Of a stretch of 64,000 nt of DNA, positions 47,461 through 60,400 are shown piece after piece. Position 1 is the first letter of the stretch; the number at the start of each line of letters is the position of its first letter. The translations under genes and the position numbers were made by a program. The DNA comes from Sycobia sp. Sy_11 (lineage: Eukaryota > Arthropoda > Insecta > Hymenoptera > Epichrysomallidae): the NCBI GenBank assembly GCA_018907035.1, contig JACCIC010000004.1:711001-775000 (forward strand), given 5' to 3'. The notes beneath the pieces were generated by a model, which saw nothing but the letters and a program-made list of their open reading frames with translations, was not told where the DNA came from and made no database searches.

Positions 47461-47790
47461 ATTAATCACCGATCGCGAGAGCGAGAAGCGCGCTCGTTAA
47501 AACCGTCGGCCCTCATACACATAAATACGAGCCAGCCAAATCCATTTATAATGCTTCCAGAGGACGGCGAGCCCACCACGCATCTTAATAAAGCGGGCCC
47601 AAGGTAAAAATCTCCCGATAATGAGGAAAGATCGATCTTTAATTTCCAGAGGGGGTGGGCGACTCTGCTTTATTTATTCGATAGAAGCCGGCGGTTTTAC
47701 GAGCTTATATTGGCTTATAAGTGGCCGTGAACCGGCAATCATTAAGATGCATTACAGGCGCGTGATCTCACAGACCGGTGAATTACATGA
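47455..47790. promoter_or_regulatory. enhancer-like patch
   Basis: About 330 bases of complex sequence after a GC-rich block. Words include GCAATTAATCACCG, CCATTTATAATGC, GATCGATCTTTAATTTCC, GCAATCATTAAGATGC and GGTGAATTACATG. Repeated TAAT cores and lack of simple repeats are the only evidence. Confidence 0.3.
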
Positions 47791-48390
47791 AATTCCTTAT
47801 TCTCATGGTATTTCATATTATAATAAATACAATTATCTTCCGTGCCGAAAGAATCGACGAGAGCTTGAAGCTTTTTCAGCTCGTTTTATAACAAAATATT
47901 TACTCGAAATTTTCTATTGTAAAAACCTGATAAAGAATGATAATTGACTTCGTTATCGAATTTTAATAAGAAGTTTATCGAACACGGAATAAGGAAATGC
48001 AAAAATCTCGATCTAGAAGTAAGAACAATTTGTTTTTCGAACAACTACAACATTTTTTTGGGCCCGTAAAAGCTTCGCACTACTCGAGTCGATCGAACAT
48101 CTCAAACGTTTGAACCGTTCCTTGACATTTCAGCTGTTCGCATTGGTCGAACTGTTTGAACAATTCTGTAGTAAAAATCGTTGGAACGGGAATTGTAACT
48201 TCTTGGATTAGTCAATTCTTCGAATTAATGGAATTGTTCGAATATTCGATAATCTCGAGCTACTTGAGCTACAGCTTTCCATGGCTCGAACTGTCGAAGC
48301 ACATTCGAACATCTTCTAACAAATATATAGTTCGAGGATAAAATGTAATTTCTGCGCGTGGACGCAAAAGTTAAACTTTCGATAGATATC
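47791..48390. other. non-coding DNA with TCGAA-rich stretch
   Basis: Moderate AT content. No gene recognised. Contains the cryptic repeat listed next. Confidence 0.6.
48034..48338. repeat. cryptic TCGAA/TTCGA repeat
   Basis: About ten TCGA-centred words (TTCGAAC, GATCGAAC, GGTCGAAC, CTTCGAAT, GTTCGAAT, GCTCGAAC, ATTCGAAC and others) fall in 300 bases, together with similar GTTTGAAC words. A perfect 12-bp palindrome TCGAATATTCGA lies at 48238-48249. It may be a decayed satellite. Confidence 0.6.
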
Positions 48391-48883
48391 TACAATAACG
48401 CACCGTTGCTCGAAAACTTAGTGTAAAATAGTGGAACACCGCCGTCGTCGATCACTGAACTTGTGGGGACCGAGCGCAGAAGGTCGTACCATAGATTCGG
48501 CACGCGACAAACGAGCCGCGCGCTCGATGGCAGAAGGTCGGGAGGCCTACGCGCGTTCGACGTATAATAATCATAAGAGGACTCGCGTAAATATCGGGAG
48601 TTCCTCGTTGCCGCCATCGTTGGCGTGGTCGCGGGACGAATGAGAAGCAAACTCAACGCTAAGCGACATACCCCCGAACGCAACGAACGACAAACGGAGA
48701 GTGGAATGTCGCCCATTAAAATTCCCGCGAAACCGCTCGCGCCGCGATACTCCGACGCATAGGTATAGAAATACAATATATATGTATATAGACGGGGTCC
48801 GCCCGACTCGAGGCGTGGGAGACTCGACGAAAAGGTGGCCGCGCCCGCGGGAGAAAATGCAACGGTCGGCTGTACGTATATAG

Positions 48884-48944
<61 letters not shown>

Positions 48945-50350
48945 CATCCAACGTTGATAATGGAAAAACCGAAAAACTCTTTACATAGCGGAATCCTCGC
49001 TATTATTCTGACTATTGCTATTATTATTGTTGTTGTTATTCACCCGCGTCGGCTGTAATTGGCCGTTGGCGACGCGACCGCACGCTCGGCCCGCGGCCGA
49101 CCCCCCTTCCCCCATCGCCGCTCCCCCCGACTCCGGGTCTGTTCGTTATTATCAGGAGTATAACGCTCGTTCTTTCTCGTGCCGCGTCGCGAAAACCCGC
49201 CCCGCTCCCTCCCATTTCGGCCGGCTCTTCCGGTCTCCGCCTCGTTCCGCGCGTCCGATCGGCCCCGCGAAATCGCCCCGGCGCGCGCGCTTTAATTGCG
49301 GGGATGCCGAGGGAGAGAGGCGGAGGGAGCGTCGGACGATCCTCTCTCGGCGGCGCCCACGCCGCGGGCCGACGCTCGGGGCGCGGGGGGGGGGGGGAGA
49401 AGGCCGCGAGAACGAGCAGCCGCCTGGAAGCGAGAGAAAAATCCGAACAATGAGAAGCGCCGAGCGGCGCGGCTGGCGGGGGAAAAGGAGAAGCTCTGTG
49501 AGAAATTCATTCCGCTTCCATGGTGTTATTACCGCGATAATTTACTACCACCCCCACCCCCCTCCCGGCACCTTCGCGGCCGCGCGCGACGCCGAGCTCC
49601 TCTGGCGGGCGGGCGCGCAGGCGACCAAGCCGGGGAAGGAATGCGGCCCCCGCGCGACTTGGGCGAAGCGCATTTCAGAAACGAGCGTCCGGCGCGAAAA
49701 GTCGCGAGCGCGCCGGCCGCCGCGGCCCGCTCGCTCGCTCGGACGTCTCGCCCGGCATATATTTTGTATATGTAGACACAATATTATACGTAAAGTGCCG
49801 CCGCGATTGTTCGCCACCACGCGATGCAATCCGTGGATAGCGCATCGGAGAGGTGGGGGTGTTCCGCAACCCTTTGCAGGCGCCCGCACGACTTCGTCGC
49901 GACCTATAGCGCCGTCTCCTTCAATCGCCCGGACCGCGCGGTTGCGCAACCGGCAACGCTCGGCTAATTTTCTTCCCCTCGTTACGGACGGCAGGTGAAA
50001 TGCGAGAAATGCCCCGGCGGGAATGGGGCATCGGGGAATTTCGCTCTTCCACCCCTTCCCCCGTCCTACCTGCAGAGTCGGAGAGTCGATTCGACGGGTC
50101 ACGAGCGTCGCGGGTTTGCGCCACGGAGCCGAGCTTCGACTGTGCAAGCGCAGAACTGATATTTGCTCGGCAGAGAAAAAGGCCATTCAAAGGAGCAGCC
50201 TAATGGAAAGTTATCGAGACCGAGAGATCGTTTCTGTGTACAGCTATATAAGCGCATTGAAATTTCGACCTTAAATTTGGCAACGCGGATGTAAAATTTC
50301 GCGATGCACGCTCGAGACATTTGATCTTAGCCGCTATCAGATATTCGGAA
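48391..50350. other. GC-rich CpG-containing block
   Basis: Nearly 2 kb of very GC-rich sequence with a G13 run at 49385-49397. The 327-codon frame at 49015-49998 is Arg/Pro/Ala-rich, overlaps 159-codon plus and 213-codon minus frames and has no recognisable domain. It is treated as a product of low stop density. Confidence 0.55.
48890..48940. repeat. (AT)n microsatellite
   Basis: About 25 AT units inside the GC-rich block. Confidence 0.97.
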
Positions 50351-51200
50351 TTCGTATTCAAATGACTAGTCGAGCGGGCTTCGAAAATATTTCACTTATA
50401 ACTTTTCTGTTGTAAATTTAGAATTGAAGAAAGAATTGATCGAAGATCGCTCGATAAATTATATAAGATGTTGGCTTACAACTTCCTTTATATAATCAAT
50501 GTAATTTATTTTCTACGTTCAATTTCTTGTAAAATTCGCGTTCTTTCTAAAAAATTTGCTTTACCTCTTAATCGCGATCGATCGAAGTTTAGAAGCCAAA
50601 AAATCTCGGTAAGACGAGTTGCTGATCTGGATCTCATATGATGCCAACTCTAAGTATATCCATTATTAATTCTTCGCGAATTATACAATAGTAATTGTGG
50701 TCTTTGAAAATATATCAATACTTGCATGGAGAAAAAACGAGCAAAAACTTGCAAGAGTTACAATTTAAACCTGTATAAATACATAACTTTGAAACGTATG
50801 TACTATATTGCATAAAATAGTAAATTAATAAATTTTCTTTAAAATAATGCAAGTCTAATATAAATAATAAATAAATTTTAATTAACATCGACGAATATAA
50901 ATTATTATTAATAAAAAGATAGCATTAAAATAAACGCGCTATATACTATTTTTCATTATAAATTTCATTACGAATTCTTATTTAAAAATATACGTGATTA
51001 TTATTTTGTTATATAAAATGACATTATTTTGGTCTTGGACGTTATTTATTACATTTTAAATTCATATTATCGTAAATGATTGAGACGATTCATTGGAAAC
51101 TTTGAAATATTATTCTAGACGATATTTTCGCTGCAGCTGATGAAATTTACGTTGATTAAAATTTATTAATATAATGAACGTATTTCTTTACTTTTATTAT
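50351..51200. other. AT-rich non-coding DNA
   Basis: Nothing recognised. Confidence 0.65.
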
Positions 51201-52471
51201 AGTCCCGGTTTCTTCTCGGATCTTTCGAAGCAGCTTGTTGCTAGCTAAGATGACGCGATATAAAAATGCTGCGACACGATTTGCAACAGGTATAAAGATT
51301 TTCGAGCACATTACTCCTGATGCGCACAGAAGTAACGAGATTCGCTCTTACGTATGCAGTGAGATGGAATTACGGAGTACTGTATGTCTTCCAACATCGA
51401 CTTTACTACGAACTGGCGAATCTCCTCGATATGTCTCTGAGAAACTCTCTTTCAAAGCTGCGAACTCGAGCGGCGACATATAGAACGGGATATCCGTTCA
51501 ACGTCGTACACGCGTTGCTCATTTTTTAATATATGTAGGTATGAAATGATCTTTCTCGTCAGCTTAAGTTTAAGAGCTATTTATGCATTATGGTGCTTCC
51601 AGTATCTTTTTTTTTATTTTTTTATAATTGTCACTTATCACGTTCGTGCTTTGGCAAAAGTTCGCAATACATGTTATATCAATGTTTAGTTCTATATTAT
51701 TACCTACTTCTAGTAAGTTCGATTTATATTTTTTTATTTTTTAAAAATTTTGTATATATATACTTTTACTTTTGCAAGCAGTGCCTTTTATTCTATGTAT
51801 AAATTTGGACTTCTTCTAGTTTCTATTCGGGACCAAAAATCTTTCTCCATAATAATAAATATTCGTATTCCTCAGTCATATTCTGTCTCGACCTCTCAAG
51901 CCGCCTCATAATCTTCGTACTTATATATTTTTATATTACGGATAACGATTATTATATTCTTAGAATTTTAACAAAAGTAACAGATCGCTCTCTTGCCGAG
52001 CACGAGCCCAGACAAGTAATATCGAACCGAACGGTACGGTCTACATCTATATACATACACACGTACGCAAACGGGTGCACACGCGCGCAGACAAGCAAAT
52101 GCAACTAGAACGAGTGCCATATCGGGCAACGCTATAAGGATGCTGGTTCTTGTACTCGTCGTTGTCACCCCCCTCCCAATCCCCTACCTTTCCTCTCCCG
52201 TTCTTCTCTAGCGCGCATACATGCCACGTGTAGGCGCAGGTTTGAGGTTACCTCTCAACCTTAGCCCCATTCTTCTTTTCGCGGTCACAGATTGTATGCA
52301 TATATATCACAGCTCGCGACCTTTTCGAGCAAGCGAGGGGGTAGAGAGACGAGGCGCAAATCGAGCGCCATAAGTCCTCGTGTTGCGTCCGCGGCTGTCG
52401 GCGGTGAGAGCTCGTTATAGCCCGCGCGAGGGTAGCTCCTGATGATGGGGCTTGCATGAATCAGGTACATA

Positions 52472-52474
<3 letters not shown>
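51201..52474. other. mixed non-coding DNA
   Basis: Two overlapping frames at 51235-51483 and 51320-51529 have mixed composition and no repeats, yet match no family recognised. From 51.97 kb the sequence is moderately GC-rich. No gene is called. Confidence 0.5.

Positions 52475-52530
<56 letters not shown>
52475..52530. repeat. (TG)n microsatellite
   Basis: About 28 units. Confidence 0.97.
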
Positions 52531-52534
<4 letters not shown>

Positions 52535-53638
52535 CTTTTTATAGATCGTTGATACTTACATCCTTGAATGATTCATTACTCGAGACGCTATATCGAGGAT
52601 ATTTTATATTTATAGGAAATGCTCCACTAAGAATTACCAACTGAAAGCAAATATCCAGTCTCCTTCTTTTTTTGGTGAAAGTATAGAATAGTTTTTCTCA
52701 CTCCATGCAATATTAGAGCATGAATTTGCCTATATAGTTCTTTAAAATGTACAAACGATTCTAAAATACACGTAAACGAATAACTGATATATTTTTTAAT
52801 TTCTTCGTAAATAATCCATGTCCTAGATTCTTTCAACGAAGGCTAATGCGAGTTTCAAAAGAAATATAAATAATATCAATTAACGCGTTTTAGAAAAGTT
52901 ATATTATTATTGAGTAGTTCAAAATTGAAAAATTTCACGATTACTGAACAAATATGAGATATATGACACCAATTCGTAAAAAGGGATATCTTTAGCTCAG
53001 GTACATCAAACATATATTCCTGCCGATATTTTTATAACGTTTCATTTCTTGTTAATAGGAAAAAAATGATCGAAAACTGCGAAAAATAGATTATTTAGTC
53101 AATTTATTGCTATATACTATCTTTCATAATACATTTTTACGTTTATTTAGATTTGTCAAATATGAATAACCCGTCAGACTCGAACCACAAAATTCGATTT
53201 TATTTTTATTTTCAGAAATGTATAGAAAGATGGAAAATTTACTGTCAAAATATAGACGAAGTTACCATTTGAAAGACAACTTTTCTTTCCGACACATAAT
53301 ACGGATAATGCGAAGTTGATGTCAAACGACTTCACAAAAACTACGCATTCTTAACAAAAAGCGTAAGTCACCGTATACGACTAAATATTTTGAGCAATGA
53401 TCAGTAAACATACTTGTAAAACCATTTTCAAAGAACATCTGCATTGTGCGTTAATGAACCATTGTCTTTATTGTAAAAGAAGTTTCGAAAATTTATCCCT
53501 CTATAAATTTAAGGTTTTATTTCGAATATTGCCATTTCTCGATGCTTTACGTTCTTGAAAAACAATTCAGTCGAACCTTACGTACGATTCTGATGCTAGA
53601 TTCGTACGAAAGATATTTTTTAATACAGACGACAAGGT

Positions 53639-53690
<52 letters not shown>

Positions 53691-54250
53691 CATAAGGTGT
53701 CTGACTATTTTAGATCAGCTAGTTTCTAACATTCCTTTTTGCTCCTCTATCGTTTCGAGCAAGAAAGAATCCTGTCCGAGACAAAATCAGTCCCAACCTA
53801 GATGTCGCGACGAAAGCCGCGCTGTTATCTGAATATTTTCCATTCATATTATTTAACGCTCATATTATAGAAGTTTTTCTATGTTCTGTATTAAATCTTA
53901 CGATCGTAACAATAATAAATACATAAAAATAATTTATTTAAAAAAGTTATTTATTCATAGTTTCCCGCAAATATAAGAATTAACGTGGGATTTACGTGTA
54001 CGTAAATTACGCAATTTCAGGCAAGCACATATACACGTTTTGATCAGTTTTTCCTACAGATACATTTACCACGACGGGCGCACGAATTTGGAATTATAGG
54101 TGCGATTTCCAGAAGTACAGACCTGTATCTCGTAATCACGTAAATTTTGCGAATTTCTTTCTTTTTTGATTATTCATTTTTGTTATCGAAAAACGGCAAA
54201 AAACAGTGCGTGGGTCCACAGGCTTGGCATTGCCTATAAATTATACGGGC
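52531..54250. other. AT-rich non-coding DNA
   Basis: No gene recognised. Confidence 0.65.
53639..53689. repeat. (AT)n microsatellite
   Basis: About 25 AT units. Confidence 0.97.
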
Positions 54251-55400
54251 TACTTTTGCACGCCACTAAATTAGAGCGCCTGGACTGATAAAAAGTGTTG
54301 GTATGCTGTCGACACTGCGCTCTTCGTTTTGTCATATTCATCCGTATTGCTCCACAATTTTGTACGTATATATACTGTTACGTTGCGTAATCGCGCATCG
54401 TATAGGCAAAATCGCCGGGAAACTGAAAAGCGAACGGCGCAGGCACGTACCAAGCCCGGCATCGATCGGACCCCTCGTCGCATTCCCGGCTCGCATACCG
54501 ACTCAGCCCCTCGATGACGCGGATCGCGAATTAATAGATCTCCCCTCCGGTCTCGCCTCGCTTTACGCGGATCCCGCGCATAACTGCGCGCATCGGGGCT
54601 GCGAGTAATAGAAGTAAATAACGCGCGTGGCTGCGGGGATGGCAGCGAGGGAGGCCGGGGGTTCGGAGGGAGCAGCGCGCGCCGTTTATCGCCCGGGGTT
54701 ATCGGCGCGGCGAGCGTACGTGCGCCGAGAGTCGGCCGCTCCCCCCCCCCGCCCCTCCCGCAACCCCCGAGCGCGGCAGCTTTTTCGGAATATCAGTCAA
54801 AATAATCGGAATAGCTGCGCGGTCGCGCGCTCGATTCTCCCACGGCTATTTATGAGGCCTGCGAGCGCGGACAGGGGGGGGGGGCGCTGCCGCGCTTTAT
54901 TGGTTTTTTCCCTCTGCGCGCGCATACGAGTATACGTATAAGCAGTGCCGCGCGCGGGGCAGGCTTTTTCAAATTCCCGCGGACGCGCGCATCGGCCCGA
55001 CGAGAATGGCGGCGCTCGAACTTGCCATAATTAACAGCCCCGTCTTCCCCTCCCTCCCTCCCTCTAGCGCGCGCGCGCGCGGCAGCGGATATAATCGGAT
55101 TATCGGGGGGAAACGCACCTTACGCGCCGCTGCTGCATCGATCTTCCTTATCTCGACCCGCGGCGTGGCGTTCGCGCGCGCGCGCGCGGGCCCCGCGGAG
55201 CAGGAGGCGAGAGGAGAAGACGCGAGCCGACGATACTCGCGCTCAGCGCACGTGTAGCGCTAGACCAGAGGGAGAAGGGGGCGCGGGGGGAGGGTACTTT
55301 AGGAGGCGATCGCGTGTACACGAGCGCGTGGCCGGGTGTCCGGTTAATAGTGCTTCTAGGCATGCTCCAGCGCGTCTGCCTTATTCTTTTTTTGTATGCA

Positions 55401-55460
<60 letters not shown>

Positions 55461-55780
55461 GATACATATACACCTCTACTTTTTGTCGCGATCGACCCTG
55501 GCGCGCTCCTTATCTTGCTGCTCTCGCACTGGCACTTCTGGTTTTCCTTTCAGATCCCGAGGCTCGAGGGCACTCCCGGATTAACGACGTGTATAAAGAG
55601 CCTTGTCATCGTCGCGCCATTTTCGTTGTACTTGAATCGTGCAGCTGCTCGATCGTATCTGCCGGCCGAAAACTCTTATACCTGCTCTTTTGACGCAGTC
55701 TTTTCACGACATAAATTTTCCGTAATTCAAGAACATTATGCGTAATGCGTACGATCAATTTTTTACGCGTATTTGATATT
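54251..55780. other. GC-rich CpG-containing block
   Basis: High GC to about 55.33 kb, with C10 at 54741-54750, G11 near 54874-54884 and GC runs near 55.07 and 55.17 kb. Frames of about 100-140 codons include the TA tract or are low-stop artefacts. No gene recognised. Confidence 0.55.
55405..55454. repeat. (TA)n microsatellite
   Basis: About 25 TA units followed by imperfect CATAGATACATA. Confidence 0.97.
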
Positions 55781-56639
55781 TGGTTTATAAAATTTTTAAA
55801 CCTATTTGCGCCAATTAAGAAATTGTAATGGTCAAACATTACAAGCATTTGTAGAGAATTTTTAATTTATGAAATTCATTATCATTCAATTTTGTACTTT
55901 ATTTATCTTTAACGTGTCAAATATTTAATGCATTACTAATTACTAACATAGAATACTTTCTAATATGCTGTTGGAACTTTTTCAATTTTTGTCAGCCATG
56001 TTTGCTACTTCTGCTCACATCCGATAAAAGAACATATGATTTCAATTGGCAGTAATTTATTATACTATGATATAGTATATTTATATATAATATCCTTCTG
56101 TTTTCTTACGCAGTTTTTTTCATCTGTAAATCCTCGAAATTCAAAATTTTTTCTATATGAGTCATTGTTCTTTTTTCTAAAACGTTTTTGTAGGTGATAG
56201 TTGACTGTCGTACGTGTCAATCTGGTGATAAAGATTTTATCTTTTGATTCAGAGATTTTAATATAGCATTATATTTTTGAAGGTTTTAAGCTTAATTTCG
56301 TGAAGGCAGTATTGATTGAAAGTATTTACCAACATTTTCTCCGAGAGATGAAAATTATTCGATTGTTTTCCTTACAACATATTTTAGTAATATACTTTAT
56401 TGATTCCATGACGTTTATAATTAATTAATCCAAAAGCATTTCTCACATCTTGAAATGCAATTGAGCTGTGTTTGGAATTCGATTTACTCTCGTAAAGTAA
56501 TATATTTAATTTTGTAATGTTATGATTTTCTAATATAGGAAATTTAGTAAGGGTTGTCTAGATCGAATCGAGTAAATCCGTTACTGTATAAGTTTATACG
56601 ACTTGATATTACGACGCTTTTTGTATATCGAGCTGTTGA
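55781..56639. other. AT-rich non-coding DNA
   Basis: Nothing recognised. Confidence 0.65.
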
Positions 56640-56939
56640 TAATGTCAATGATTTCTAAGAAAGGTAGTAGCACCATGGGGTACTGCGAGACAGGAATCGT
56701 ATATCCACGTACAGCAGCCTGTGGTAGCACAATTTGCTTCATCCTTGATTATAACCGCAAAGTTGTCTGATAGGTCAAGTCATATCGTTGACAGGTTGAA
56801 ATGACTGTCATTTACGAGATGTACCCGCACTGCTGCAAGCCGGAGCTGCAAATTTATTATTCACATCTGTTACTATTGAGATTGCGCGTACAGTCACTCC
56901 TTGCAGCTGGCTTACGTGCGAAAATATGCGGTTTCTCCA

Positions 56940-56940
<1 letters not shown>
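56640..56940. promoter_or_regulatory. enhancer-like patch with Runt-type words
   Basis: TGTGGT (56720-56725), AACCGCA (56753-56759) and TGCGGTT (56927-56933) are Runt/RUNX-type words within about 215 bases. CAGCTGG and several CTGCAAG words are also present. No simple repeats occur before the TA tract. Confidence 0.27.
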
Positions 56941-57008
<68 letters not shown>

Positions 57009-57043
57009 CAAAAACAAACGCCTCGACGTAAGGAATCTGGAGA
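56934..57043. repeat. inverted repeat around a TA tract
   Basis: TCTCCAGAT (56934-56942) and ATCTGGAGA (57035-57043) are exact reverse complements on either side of about 31 TA units at 56944-57005. There are 29 unpaired bases on the right. Confidence 0.85.
56944..57005. repeat. (TA)n microsatellite
   Basis: About 31 uninterrupted TA units. Confidence 0.97.
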
Positions 57044-57580
57044 TACTTATGTAAAAACCGTTCCGTGACTTTACATCGTTTAACGCGAAATATTTCCCTT
57101 TTGTCCGCGTACGGCACAAAAGAGGTTATAATAATCTTATTCGCCGTACGCGCGGGCACGCACCTCCGCTTCTCGGCGCGAATTATGCAAGGTCCGAGGC
57201 CTCGCCGGCGTGGCGCTCGCGCGAATAGAATGGAGAATCGTTTGCATCTCGCGAGCGAACTCTCTACACCTACTGCATATTTGCGTATAGCTCTTGCGAA
57301 TAACTTTTGCGTATAAATATATGTCGGGAGGCGAGTGCCCCGCTTCGGGACTGGCTCGCTCGCCTTTATCTACAGTATACATCCGCGCAGCGTGCTCCCT
57401 TTTTTTAGATAGAGCGCGACACGTATGCGCATATTGAAAGCAAGATGCGAATTTAAGGTCAGGGATACGTCTGCTTAACGGTCGCGCGCGCGCGCGCACG
57501 CGCAGTATGTACTTCCCGCGTACTTTTGAACTGTCTTAGGCTACTGCGAATCTGTATTGCCGTGCTGGCTTTTTTTGTTT
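57044..57580. other. moderate to GC-rich block
   Basis: CpG-containing, with a GC run at about 57483-57497. A minus-strand frame of 120 codons has no protein character. No gene recognised. Confidence 0.55.
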
Positions 57581-57615
57581 TATATATATATATATTTATA
57601 TATATATATATATAT
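57581..57615. repeat. (TA)n microsatellite with one TTTA interruption
   Basis: Two short TA runs separated near 57595. Confidence 0.94.
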
Positions 57616-57727
57616 ACACGTATATATCCGTGTCCTCGAGCTATTTTTTGCAAATCGTTTCTATACCTGCACCTCGTGGCAAAATAATGCAGAGCCCGGT
57701 ATTCTATTTATATAATAAAACAACATA

Positions 57728-57731
<4 letters not shown>

Positions 57732-57774
<43 letters not shown>
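57732..57774. repeat. (TA)n microsatellite
   Basis: About 21 TA units followed by two ATCAATAT units. Confidence 0.97.
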
Positions 57775-57776
<2 letters not shown>

Positions 57777-58819
57777 ATATATCAATATATCGTTGCTTTA
57801 AAAAGTTTTATAAGATTAGAGTTTAATATTTATTGTATAATGATTTTTCTTGTGCTCGCGATCGATCATTATGCGCAAATACATCGACTGATTTATGTAG
57901 CACCCCCTCTGTTAATCGATTCATTTTATTCGTGTTTTATATAATGCTATATCTGACAGTGGCATCTACTGAATTTGACGACCTCTCTATTTCTATATAT
58001 AGCATCACAGTAACGTCTGATCATTGTAAGTTATAGGCAGCTCCCGAAGTTTGCATTTCAACTCAATATTACATCACGCGGAGTTATATTAAAGCTTTGG
58101 TGATAATGATAGATTTACACAGCGTGCAGACTCATTCATTGATCCATTTTAAATGAAAGTCAAACGGAATGGAAAGATAAATTAGAATTCTCATTCCAAA
58201 CTGGACAAAAAACGATACCTGGTATTCGCTATTCGCATAGATTTTTTTCTATACATTAATATTCATTTTATTTTTTTACTATGTTCGACCAAGTATTAAA
58301 CACTATTAAATATTAATTAATAAAAGAGAGATATTCTGGTCTGATTAATACACACACACGAACATGTTCGATGCATCTTCGGTTCAATGTTCAAAATTAC
58401 ACGTAAGTTTATTCAATACATAATAAAAGTTACTCTTGTATTTAACCGTAAACAAACGTGGGGCATACAAGTATTCTCATTTGAATTTATTGAAAATATT
58501 GTCCAATGGATTTGATAGTATCTCTTCTGCATATTTCTTGATTTTGCTTGATATTATATATTATCCATTTGTGGAAATATGAACAAAGAAATTTAACACA
58601 GAATCATAGCATCTGATATATAATTTTCTGAAAGTGTTTATATTATTCCATTTTAAATCTATGCAGTAATCGTTATATTGTAAAAAATGCAACAAGTTCT
58701 GGAGTTTTTATTGTGCTCGTTTTTTGATACTCGTCTTACCATCTTATTGGTTACAAAATAATCGGATTATAACGATTAAAGCTATTATCTAACTTAGGAT
58801 GGGCAATCACTTTTTGTAA

Positions 58820-58820
<1 letters not shown>

Positions 58821-58862
<42 letters not shown>
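58821..58862. repeat. (TA)n microsatellite
   Basis: About 21 TA units. Confidence 0.97.
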
Positions 58863-58867
<5 letters not shown>

Positions 58868-59060
58868 TTTCAATTTTCTTGAAATTTAAAAACGTGTTAG
58901 TTGTATAATTAATATTTTATCTCAGTAAAGAAGCTTTTAAATTTTGTAGGCGCCCATTGTCCTATATAAATAACGTATTGGTTTCATCCAAAGAGATCAT
59001 TCTTTCTTCTCCAGATGATGTAAAATATACCCCGGTTACGCGGGGTCGCGGTTTTTTTTA

Positions 59061-59570
59061 ACGTGTCCTTTTCCACTTGCTTTTTGCAAACGCCAACGAC
59101 GCTCCCCGTCAGTTTTTACTCGCCACCGTGCGCGCGCTTGCGTGGAAAGGCGATATCAGCTGGCATTATTTGTGCGCGCGCGCGCGCGCGCGGATTAGTG
59201 ATTGATGATGGCGGACACGGTCAGCGAGTAAACATAAAAGTGAAGGTATTAATTTCACTTTTTTCCGGCTGATGCAAACTGGTTTATTATGCGTGCCCCC
59301 CTCCCCTTCCGACTCACCTCTCCGCTTTTATATTAGAACGCAAAAGCGAAGGTATTACTTAATTCGAACGTTGCGTTGTTATAGATTTGGCTTCGGCCGA
59401 GCATCTTACGGACTTGTTCGGTTGGGCTTGCCTTTTCAAATTAGTCTTCATTGGGAATAATCGTATAGGTTGCCGTCGATCTGCGACTTTAGATGTGCAT
59501 AGATTTAATTAATGTTAAAAAGTTTAGAGTTGCGACGAGCGACCAGAAGACATCACCGTACGTGGCTCAT
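59061..59570. other. moderate-GC non-coding block
   Basis: Contains a GC run at 59172-59190 and a repeated AAAGTGAAGGTATTAMTT / AAAGCGAAGGTATTACTT word at about 59237 and 59344. No gene recognised. Confidence 0.55.
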
Positions 59571-60400
59571 TGTGCAATGTAAATCATAATATGCTTCTTA
59601 TATATATATCTATATATATATATATATATATAGTTAGATATTATATATATTCATTTTCAAAGACTTACTTTTGCTTTTGTTATTGGTTATTTTTACTCGA
59701 TTGCATTTTTATATTTGAATTCAACGTAATTACTAACAGCCTAGTTTCGTTCTTAAAATTTCATAATTGTTGTTTTTTTTGCTTTTTGTAAATATCCGAG
59801 CACGTGACATGTATACATTATATAATTGTGAAAACTATTAGCATAACATTAATATTATTTAGTTCATTGTGTAATTTATATAGATTTACATTGTAAATGT
59901 CGAAAAACATTAGTTTTCAGCTGGCGTTTGATGTTGTACGGAATGAAAAACTAACATCTGAGTATTTATTTTCATAATCACTCTAATTTATTTACAATTT
60001 AAAGTAAAAGTTATTTACAAATTAAAGTGAAAGTATAAAGTTTTTTTTATAAATGTTAAAAATTTAAAAAATTCATTCTTAACTAATATTTTAGCATTCA
60101 AATAAAAAGAACGTAAATTTTTGAATAATAATTAAGGCCATGAAAATAAAGATAAATTATAATATATCAATTTTATCGTAGTGAAGTTGAAAATGTTTAC
60201 TGCTAGATATTTTGAAAGAATATAGCATGATCATAAATGCAAATCTGGTATATATAAGACATTGAAGACAGATGATTCACGAGTAACAACTAAGTTTAAG
60301 ATAAGCTCAGGCTTAAATAAGCTTAATAAAAAGCACTAAATAACAATAAACAATTTAAAAACATTTTGAGGATTGAAAAATCATATTTTTCTAATGATGT
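59571..60400. other. AT-rich non-coding DNA
   Basis: No gene recognised. A short TA tract lies at about 59598-59632. Confidence 0.65.
59990..60035. repeat. 23-bp tandem duplication
   Basis: ATTTACAATTTAAAGTAAAA plus GTT (59990-60012) is followed by a near copy, ATTTACAAATTAAAGTGAAA plus GTA (60013-60035). Confidence 0.85.

Larger units (their letters stand above)
57616..59060. other. AT-rich non-coding DNA
   Basis: No gene recognised. Confidence 0.65.

Noticed and set aside
49015..49998. 327-codon open frame, the longest in the window
   Set aside because: It lies in a very GC-rich block where stops are rare, is rich in Arg, Pro and Ala, shows no domain, and overlaps long frames in another plus phase and on the minus strand.
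51235..51529. Two overlapping frames of 82 and 69 codons
   Set aside because: They compete in different phases, match no known family and lack exon context.
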